Assembly: GCA_003343765.1 (NCBI GenBank)
Contig: QAKO01000045.1
Location: forward strand, 1 to 5,918
Source of the DNA: Bacillota bacterium
Lineage (GTDB): Bacteria; Bacillota; Clostridia; Christensenellales; Borkfalkiaceae
Length of the DNA: 5,918 nt
Reading direction: 5' to 3'
Each line of letters opens with the position of its first letter. Position 1 is the first letter of the stretch. A program made the translations under genes and the position numbers. The notes under the pieces were generated by a model. The model was not told the DNA's origin and ran no database searches. It worked only from the letters and a program-made list of their open reading frames with translations. Positions 1 through 4,346 of the stretch are shown one piece after another.

Positions 1-1299
1 TCCCATAAACTTCTGCAGACGATCGGAAACTGGACTCTCAACGACATCGGGAACCCTTCAAAGATTGATTCCATCGCACTCGGCGACGTTCTGAAGATCG
101 CGGATGACGGCTCTACGCCGCGCATTCTGCAAGTCCTTGCGAATGTTCCGCTCGGCGAGATCAGCGGAAAGATCAATTCGCTTGCGCTCAAAGACTTTCT
201 GGACATATCCAACTCGAATATTCTGAGCAACCTTGCAAACTCCACGCTCAATACACTGGCAACCGATTTGAAAAATCTTTCCGTCCAGCAAATGTATGCG
301 GACGATATCTATGCGTATTATACGGTCGAAACAACGGATTCTGCCGACCGCTTTACCCAATTGCAGCAAATTTACGGTGCCGCCAACCTCTATATCCTGC
401 AGGAAAGTGAATACGTCGCCGCAACAGAAAAAAACTTCTCCGGCGTCATGCTTTACAGCCCTTACCTTCTCCTGAACAGCACGGAAAACTATGAAAACGT
501 GCCGCTCTATGTCAGCAAAGACGGCGAGATCACAACGGCTACAAAAGCCAGCCAATGGAAACTTTCAGAAAAGGACATCGAATCTCTTCTCGGCAAAACG
601 CTGTATCAGAAATCCGAACAAGACGGAAAAATCTCCTATACGGTTGCAGTCGAAAGCGTGCAGGAGTCGGACGTGAACAAAACTTTCACTGCCGATAGTC
701 TCTGGTACTGGGACAGCGCCAGCGAAAAAATAAAGGAAGTTTCTCTTGTCACGGCAGGTCTTGCGGCAAATGAAACGAATAACCTTCTGACCCGCCTGGC
801 TTATGTCGGCACTTACACCGCCGGTGCAACGTTTGAACAGGGTAATCTGTATTATTATGATATTGCAAAAGAAATCTGGATCAATGTACCGCTTCAATCG
901 TCGGCGGACGAAACGGGCAAAATCACTTATACCGTTTCTGAATCGGCAACGATCGCAGAAGGTACGGCGCTCTATACGTACGGAACCGTGCGTGGAGTCT
1001 GGAGATATCTGCTGACAAAAGACGGTGCGGAAATCAACTGCAGCATTCAGGAGATCGGCTCCCTTGTTTCCAACGTGAAAGAAAATATCAACGCCCTGAC
1101 GCTCAGAGAATTGCACGCGGACGGGATGGTAACCGTTTCGGATCCTACCGTTCTGAACCAAAAAATCCCCTATGATATTATTTACGGGGCCGAAGCCGAA
1201 GCATGGAAAGAAAAATTCGGCGGTGCGGAATTTGTAGGCGATCTGCGTATGAACGACTTGCTGAATCTCACACTTGCTATGATCTCCAAATTAGGTTAA
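1..1299 (+). CDS. C-terminal part of a large repeat protein of unknown function (5' truncated by the window)
   Basis: The frame is open from the first base to the TAA at 1297-1299, giving 432 residues with no start inside that needs to be used, so the gene begins upstream. I do not recognise the family. A 13-residue motif (hydrophobic at position 2, Leu at 5, Leu/Val/Met at 7, Asp/Glu/Gln at 9, hydrophobic at 10) occurs six times, starting at residues 7, 21, 57, 89, 362 and 411. Between copies four and five lies about 260 residues rich in Tyr, Thr and Ser that look beta-rich, with repeated phrases such as LWYWD/LYYYD and GKISYTV/GKITYTV. No membrane segment, LPXTG sorting signal or charged tail is seen at the C-terminus, which ends TLAMISKLG. 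Composition and repeats resemble large surface or secreted proteins of gut Clostridia, but this is inference; a signal peptide, if any, is outside the window. A terminator follows 57 bases after the stop, so this is the last gene of its transcript. Confidence 0.85.
   Translation, partial: SHKLLQTIGNWTLNDIGNPSKIDSIALGDVLKIADDGSTPRILQVLANVPLGEISGKINSLALKDFLDISNSNILSNLANSTLNTLATDLKNLSVQQMYADDIYAYYTVETTDSADRFTQLQQIYGAANLYILQESEYVAATEKNFSGVMLYSPYLLLNSTENYENVPLYVSKDGEITTATKASQWKLSEKDIESLLGKTLYQKSEQDGKISYTVAVESVQESDVNKTFTADSLWYWDSASEKIKEVSLVTAGLAANETNNLLTRLAYVGTYTAGATFEQGNLYYYDIAKEIWINVPLQSSADETGKITYTVSESATIAEGTALYTYGTVRGVWRYLLTKDGAEINCSIQEIGSLVSNVKENINALTLRELHADGMVTVSDPTVLNQKIPYDIIYGAEAEAWKEKFGGAEFVGDLRMNDLLNLTLAMISKLG
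19..1269 (+). repeat. Six degenerate copies of a 13-residue protein motif within the partial CDS
   Basis: Copies lie at 19-57, 61-99, 169-207, 265-303, 1084-1122 and 1231-1269. Cores are TIGNWTLNDIG, KIDSIALGDVLKI, KINSLALKDFLDI, DLKNLSVQQMYAD, NINALTLRELHAD and FVGDLRMNDLLNL. They align without gaps: position 2 is I/L/V, position 5 is L/I/W, position 7 is L/V/M, position 9 is D/E/Q and position 10 is hydrophobic. Copies 4 and 5 also share the following Ala-Asp. The DNA itself is not repeated, so these are old, diverged protein repeats. The pattern of alternating then clustered hydrophobic residues would suit a short strand leading into a helix, but no fold can be assigned. Confidence 0.6.
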
Positions 1300-1356
1300 G
1301 CACCTGCTTATTACCGCCGATTTCAATTTTTACAAACCAAAACGCGCAATTTTATA

Positions 1357-1404
1357 GATCAGCGCCCCAAAAGTTTCTGACTTTTGGGGCGCTGATCACT
1401 TTTT
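1357..1404 (+). terminator. Intrinsic terminator of the upstream repeat-protein gene
   Basis: A perfect 17-base-pair stem (1357-1373 with 1381-1397) encloses a 7-base loop. It is followed after two bases by five T residues (1400-1404). It starts 57 bases after the stop codon at 1299. The stem includes four C and four G in a row, so it should be very stable. The 5' side of the stem carries AAAAG next to the loop, giving a partly AT-rich top. Confidence 0.9.
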
Positions 1405-1589
1405 AAAAACGGCGTTCTGTTCTGCACTTTTATTCTTTCGGAAAACATAAGAGTTACCCGTACTCCTTTATCTTTTCAAAAAATAGCGACGTTATGCCGC
1501 GCGCGTTTATCTTTTCGGAAAACTTCGGCGCAGGCGGACAAAATTATTTTTGTCCGCCTGCGTTATTTCAAAAGTCCACATAAAAAAGA
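1405..1589. other. Non-coding stretch between terminator and rpsF promoter
   Basis: No credible reading frame is seen on either strand. It holds three copies of a TTTATCTTTTC-type phrase, two of them followed by GGAAAAC, starting near 1429, 1467 and 1506, that is 38 to 39 bases apart. It also contains a perfect GC-rich inverted repeat (listed separately). The rest is unremarkable AT-rich sequence. Confidence 0.6.
1529..1562. repeat. Perfect 15-bp inverted repeat upstream of the rpsF promoter
   Basis: Arms 1529-1543 and 1548-1562 are exact reverse complements around a 4-base loop. The lower stem is GC-rich (CGCAGGCGGAC) and the upper part is AAAA/TTTT. On the plus strand it is followed by GTTATTTC, which is a poor T tract, and on the minus strand there is no T tract. 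It is therefore not a standard intrinsic terminator. It might be a weak second terminator or a protein-binding palindrome. It ends 27 bases before the -35 box of the rpsF promoter. Confidence 0.6.
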
Positions 1590-1618
1590 TTGACTTGTCC
1601 GATAAAATACAGTATAAT
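1590..1618 (+). promoter_or_regulatory. Sigma-A type promoter of the rpsF-ssb-rpsR operon
   Basis: The -35 box TTGACT (1590-1595) and the perfect -10 box TATAAT (1613-1618) are separated by 17 bases. Transcription should start near 1625, leaving a leader of about 69 bases before the rpsF ATG. The near-consensus match fits the high expression needed for ribosomal proteins. Confidence 0.88.
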
Positions 1619-1644
1619 AATAAATGCGCGAATAAAGCGCGCAA

Positions 1645-1686
1645 ACCTTGCGTATCGGAGCGATACGCCGAATAAGACCGGGAGGT
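1645..1686 (+). promoter_or_regulatory. Structured rpsF leader, candidate S6:S18 autoregulatory site
   Basis: A hairpin with an 8-base-pair perfect stem and GAG loop spans 1650-1668. It is flanked by ACCTT (1645-1649), which can pair with GAGGT (1682-1686, one G-U pair). This encloses the hairpin and would hide the rpsF Shine-Dalgarno. A CCG lies immediately 3' of the hairpin (1668-1670) in the resulting 3' bulge, and a second CCG lies at 1678-1680. In many bacteria the S6:S18 complex binds a leader structure of its own operon with a conserved unpaired CCG near a stem. The geometry here agrees with that, but the match is from memory and no covariance was tested. An extra small stem (1626-1630 with 1638-1642) lies upstream. 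Confidence 0.45.
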
Positions 1687-1693
1687 GAAATCA

Positions 1694-1975
1694 ATGAAAT
1701 ACGAGATGCTTTATCTGATCGATACGTCGATCGCGGAAGAAGCACGCGAAGCGCTGATCACCAAATTCGAAGACACAGTCAAGAATCTGGGCGGCACGGT
1801 GGTTTCGACGGACAAGTGGGGCGCTAAAAAGACCGCTTATCCCATCAACTACAAGACCGAAGCGTTTTATGTGCTGATGACGTTCGAAGCGGACGGCAGT
1901 GCTATCAAAGAGCTCGACCGCATCGCTGGCATTACGGACGGCATTATGCGCAGAATGATCACAAAAGCGATCTGA
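1694..1975 (+). CDS. rpsF: 30S ribosomal protein S6
   Basis: Encodes a 93-residue protein that binds 16S rRNA in the platform of the small ribosomal subunit as a heterodimer with S18. The start MKYEMLYLID, the central Lys-Trp-Gly followed by Lys-Lys (WGAKKTAYPIN) and the later FYVLMTF strand are standard S6 features. The length matches the family (about 95 residues). I chose the ATG at 1694. The frame also has a GTG at 1685, but that GTG is part of the Shine-Dalgarno GGGAGGTGA (1680-1688), which is spaced 5 bases from the ATG. It is the first gene of the rpsF-ssb-rpsR operon, behind a strong promoter and a foldable leader. Its partner S18 is encoded two genes downstream, which explains the possible joint feedback. 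Confidence 0.96.
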   Translation: MKYEMLYLIDTSIAEEAREALITKFEDTVKNLGGTVVSTDKWGAKKTAYPINYKTEAFYVLMTFEADGSAIKELDRIAGITDGIMRRMITKAI

Positions 1976-1990
1976 GGACGGTAAAAGCGT

Positions 1991-2410
1991 ATGAATAAGG
2001 TATATTTGATCGGAAACCTGACGCGCGATCCGGAACTTTCGGAAACAAACAGCGGAGTGGCAGTTTGCCGCTTCGGCATTGCAGTTTCGCGCAGATTTGC
2101 GCAGGGCGGCGACGCGGAGCGCCAGACCGACTTCTTTAACTGCACAGCTTGGCGCGGACTTGCGGAAAACATTGCACGTTTCTGCAAGAAAGGAAACAAA
2201 GTAGCCATTGCCGGAAGCATTCAGATCCGCAATTTCGAGGACAATGCCGGACAGAAACGCACTTACGTCGACATCGTCTGCGACGATGTGGAATTTTTAA
2301 CGCCGAAGGGCAACAGCGCGGACAGCGACGATTACTCCGCTCCTGCTCCCACTGCCAAGAAAAAGCCTACCCTCGAAGCGTTCGACGACGATTCAGACAT
2401 TCCGTTCTGA
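1991..2410 (+). CDS. ssb: Single-stranded DNA-binding protein
   Basis: A 139-residue protein that coats single-stranded DNA in replication, repair and recombination, normally as a tetramer. Residues 1 to about 105 form the OB fold, recognisable from MNKVYLIGNLTRDPEL, the FFNCTAWRGLAENI stretch and the closing YVDIVCDDVEFL. A short, low-complexity linker of Ser, Asp, Ala and Lys follows. The acidic C-terminus ends DDDSDIPF, the docking tip that recruits partner proteins such as repair and replication enzymes. The linker is short for the family. The gene starts 15 bases after the rpsF stop. A GAGGA element overlapping that stop (1974-1978) is the only Shine-Dalgarno candidate and is a little far (about 12 bases), so translational coupling to rpsF is likely. 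Gene placement between rpsF and rpsR is the widespread bacterial arrangement. Confidence 0.96.
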   Translation: MNKVYLIGNLTRDPELSETNSGVAVCRFGIAVSRRFAQGGDAERQTDFFNCTAWRGLAENIARFCKKGNKVAIAGSIQIRNFEDNAGQKRTYVDIVCDDVEFLTPKGNSADSDDYSAPAPTAKKKPTLEAFDDDSDIPF

Positions 2411-2476
2411 TCGCCGCGTGCAATCAAGACCATTCTTTACGGCACTATTTCACAATAACGCCGTACCAAAATTTTT

Positions 2477-2483
2477 AAAGGAG
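2477..2483 (+). promoter_or_regulatory. Ribosome binding site of rpsR
   Basis: AAAGGAG lies 7 bases before the rpsR ATG at 2491. It follows an 80-base ssb-rpsR gap in which I see no terminator and no convincing promoter, so rpsR should be read through from upstream but initiates independently. Confidence 0.8.
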
Positions 2484-2490
2484 AAGTATC

Positions 2491-2736
2491 ATGGAAGAAA
2501 AAACCGTCAGAAAGCCCATGAAGAGAACTTCCCGCAGAAAGGTTTGCGCTTTCTGCCAGGAGAAGGTCGAAGTGATCGACTATAAAGACGTTAACCGCCT
2601 GAAAAAGTTCATTACCGAAGGCGGAAAAATTCTCCCCCGCCGCATGAGCGGTGTGTGCGCTATGCACCAGAGAGAGCTGTCCAACGCCATCAAAAAGGCG
2701 CGCATCGTAGCTCTTCTGCCTTTCAAAGGAGAGTAA
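2491..2736 (+). CDS. rpsR: 30S ribosomal protein S18, zinc-ligand form
   Basis: An 81-residue protein of the 30S platform that binds 16S rRNA together with S6. The family core is clear: the DYKDVNRLKKFI stretch (about residues 30-41), ILPRR (47-51) and the C-terminal helix ending ARIVALLPF. Cys19, Cys22, Cys56 and His59 form a C-x2-C ... C-x2-H set. This corresponds to the zinc-binding version known for S18 and several other ribosomal proteins, in contrast to copies that have lost these ligands. The N-terminus is basic as usual. A good Shine-Dalgarno sits 7 bases upstream. It is the last gene of the operon: a strong terminator starts 12 bases after the stop, so rplI or dnaB, which follow in some genomes, are not cotranscribed here. 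Confidence 0.96.
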   Translation: MEEKTVRKPMKRTSRRKVCAFCQEKVEVIDYKDVNRLKKFITEGGKILPRRMSGVCAMHQRELSNAIKKARIVALLPFKGE

Positions 2737-2748
2737 TTTCAAAAATAT

Positions 2749-2778
2749 TCGCCGCAGGAACTCCTGCGGCGATTTTTT
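2749..2778 (+). terminator. Intrinsic terminator of the rpsF-ssb-rpsR operon
   Basis: TCGCCGCAGG (2749-2758) pairs exactly with CCTGCGGCGA (2763-2772) around a 4-base loop AACT. Six T residues follow immediately (2773-2778), with more T after ATT. It lies 12 bases after the rpsR stop. This is a textbook strong terminator. Confidence 0.93.
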
Positions 2779-3051
2779 ATTTTCAAAACAAAAAAACTGA
2801 AAATCAATTTATTCTTCGACTTTCCTGCCATACTGATTTGCTGTTCGGCACACAAAAGCCGCAGCGCGTACATGATTTGATTTATCTCCCAAAAGTTGGA
2901 CGCTTTGGGAGATGTGTATCATTGCGCGCCGCGGCTTTTTAATTGAAAACCTGCCGTAACTATTTTAAGGCATCTTATGCCTTTGCTTGAATTTCCGTGT
3001 TTCCCCTTTCGGCAAGCACGGCCGATCATGAAAAACTTTTTGCCATACTTT
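2779..3051. other. Non-coding gap between two convergent genes
   Basis: It contains no credible gene on either strand. It holds the long imperfect hairpin 2854-2939 (listed separately) and a small 7-base-pair hairpin AAGGCAT/ATGCCTT (2967-2983, 3-base loop) without a T tract on either side. The first 50 bases are AT-rich. Nothing else is recognised. Confidence 0.6.
2854..2940. terminator. Long imperfect hairpin, probable bidirectional terminator or structured RNA
   Basis: The outer stem AAAAGCCGC (2854-2862) pairs with GCGGCTTTT (2931-2939). After one mismatch GCGCG (2864-2868) pairs with CGCGC (2925-2929). Next ATGAT (2872-2876) pairs with ATCAT (2918-2922). After an internal loop ATCTCCCAAA (2884-2893) pairs with TTTGGGAGAT (2904-2913) around a 10-base loop. 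The A run before and T run after the outer stem give a U tract on both strands, so it could end the minus-strand permease transcript, which has no other terminator, and back up the operon terminator from the left. At 86 bases it is far longer than a usual terminator, so a small structured RNA or a degenerate mobile-element remnant are alternatives. Confidence 0.6.
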
Positions 3052-4212
3052 TTAAACGACTGCGGCGGCGAGATACCCCGAAGCCAGCAAAACTGCCAAA
3101 AAAGAAAAGTTCAAAAGCAAAAATTTTCCGATATAGCGTTTTGTTTCGCCGGGATTGACGCGGCGGAATGTATTGAGCGTGATCAGGCTGGCGAGCGAAG
3201 CAATGGGCGTACCCAAACCGCCGATATTCACCGCGATGAGCAGACGGGCATAATCCTGTGTAAACCTTGAAAGCAAAACGGACGAAGGTACATTGGAAAT
3301 AAACTGACAGGAAAGCGTGCCGAACGCAAGAGGGTCGAGCGCGATCAGTGAACCGAGAAAATCTTCCACCGCAGGAATACGCGCCATGTTTCCCGAAAAC
3401 ACGAAAAACGCGCAAAACGTCAGAAGCAGGCCGTAATCCACGTGCAAGATTGATTTATAATCGAGGATCAACAGCGAAGCAAATACCGCCAAAAGCCCCC
3501 AATAATAGGGAAATACACGGAATACGATCAACACGGACAAGACAAACAAAGCCGCATACACTGCCGTCCGCCAGACGGGAGGCGCCTTTTTCGGCTTTGC
3601 CTGAACTTCCGCAGGTTCGGGTTTTACCGTCAGACATACCCCTAAAATCAACACAAACGCCACCGCAAACGGGATCGCCATGATCGCAAAAAACTCTCCC
3701 GTCGGGATCTCATAATAGGAATACAAATACAGATTCTGCGGATTGCCGAACGGCGTCAGCATCCCGCCCAGATTGGCGGCAATATTCTGCATAATAAATG
3801 TAAACGCCGCGAGCCTCTTATTTCCGCAGGATTCCAGCACAAACCATCCGAGCGGCAAAAACGTGACCAGCGCCATATCGTTCGCCATGATCATGGAACC
3901 GAAATACGTCACAAAGACGAGCGCCAGAACAATGTTCCGCATATTTTTAAACCTGCGTACAATGATATCCGCCAGCCAGACAAAAAATTTTATGTTACGC
4001 AACGCCGCCACCACTGCCAGCGTACAGAACAGGCAGGACAGCGTGCGAAGATCGAAATAACCTAAATATTCTTTGTCAAACGGAACAAAAAAACACGTGA
4101 CTGCGGCAGCCGCCAATGCGACCAGCAAAACCACGTTCCCGCGCAATATATGCCCTGCCGCCCACAAAAAACGTTTCCCGCGCGACGGCAATTTTGTCTC
4201 TTCTCTCTCCAT
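3052..4212 (-). CDS. SLC13/CitMHS-type permease (ion transporter superfamily)
   Basis: A 386-residue polytopic membrane protein with about ten hydrophobic stretches, for example residues 26-45, 56-72, 93-108, 175-194, 216-232, 238-251, 258-273 and 364-386. The family is recognised by MANDMALVTFLPL (109-121) and GGMLTPFGNPQNL (149-161) in the first half. The counterparts in the second half are FISNVPSSVLL (304-314) and NIGGLGTPIASLASL (329-343). These paired elements match the internal duplication of ion transporter superfamily carriers (CitMHS, ArsB/NhaD and SLC13 relatives). Such proteins move anions or organic acids, or exchange ions, across the cytoplasmic membrane. The substrate cannot be told; no arsenic-resistance or citrate genes are nearby. 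The loop at 195-213 is Lys/Pro-rich and probably cytoplasmic. The start ATG at 4210-4212 has GGAAGG and GGAG just upstream and its own promoter. It is transcribed as a single gene. Confidence 0.85.
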   Translation of the reverse strand: MEREETKLPSRGKRFLWAAGHILRGNVVLLVALAAAAVTCFFVPFDKEYLGYFDLRTLSCLFCTLAVVAALRNIKFFVWLADIIVRRFKNMRNIVLALVFVTYFGSMIMANDMALVTFLPLGWFVLESCGNKRLAAFTFIMQNIAANLGGMLTPFGNPQNLYLYSYYEIPTGEFFAIMAIPFAVAFVLILGVCLTVKPEPAEVQAKPKKAPPVWRTAVYAALFVLSVLIVFRVFPYYWGLLAVFASLLILDYKSILHVDYGLLLTFCAFFVFSGNMARIPAVEDFLGSLIALDPLAFGTLSCQFISNVPSSVLLSRFTQDYARLLIAVNIGGLGTPIASLASLITLNTFRRVNPGETKRYIGKFLLLNFSFLAVLLASGYLAAAVV

Positions 4213-4241
4213 ACTCCGACCTTCCCAACAATAACAGTATT

Positions 4242-4269
4242 ATTATACTCACACATTTTGCATAGTCAA
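4242..4269 (-). promoter_or_regulatory. Promoter of the minus-strand permease gene
   Basis: Read on the minus strand, TTGACT (4269-4264) and TATAAT (4247-4242) are separated by 16 bases. Transcription should start near 4235, giving a short leader of about 22 bases that carries the Shine-Dalgarno before the ATG at 4212. Both boxes are close to consensus; the spacer is one base short of the optimum. Confidence 0.8.
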
Positions 4270-4308
4270 CAAAAATCGCGACCGCCTGCGACATTTTCCC
4301 GAAAAAAT

Positions 4309-4337
4309 TTGCCTGTTTCCCTTCCTTATGCTATAAT
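4309..4337 (+). promoter_or_regulatory. Promoter of the FHA-ABC gene, extended -10
   Basis: TTGCCT (4309-4314) and perfect TATAAT (4332-4337) are 17 bases apart, and a TG dinucleotide one base before the -10 (4329-4330) gives an extended -10 element. The expected start of transcription is around 4343-4345, only 2 to 4 bases before the ATG at 4347. No Shine-Dalgarno lies upstream of that ATG, so the message should be leaderless or nearly so. Confidence 0.75.
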
Positions 4338-4346
4338 GTTTGCATT

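Noticed and set aside
565..1161. Minus-strand open frame of 198 codons, and another at 58-555
   Set aside because: Both lie antisense to the plus-strand repeat protein, which is open from base 1 to 1299 and has coherent protein repeats. Their translations are rich in Arg, Cys and Phe with no recognisable domain.
268..1299. TTG at 268 as start of a complete 343-residue protein
   Set aside because: The frame continues open to base 1, no Shine-Dalgarno precedes 268, and the repeat motif occurs three times upstream of it and once across it in the same frame.
1428..1525. CRISPR-like spaced repeats
   Set aside because: Only three imperfect phrases of about 18 bases at 38-39 base spacing, with no cas gene and no exact direct repeat.
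1685..1693. GTG at 1685 as the rpsF start
   Set aside because: It is part of the Shine-Dalgarno GGGAGGTGA; the ATG at 1694 is correctly spaced and gives the usual S6 N-terminus.
2437..2742. Minus-strand open frame over rpsR
   Set aside because: Fully antisense to rpsR, a certain ribosomal protein gene; no family features.
2977..3270. Plus-strand open frame downstream of the long hairpin
   Set aside because: It overlaps the C-terminal part of the minus-strand permease, has no Shine-Dalgarno and a composition typical of an antisense shadow.
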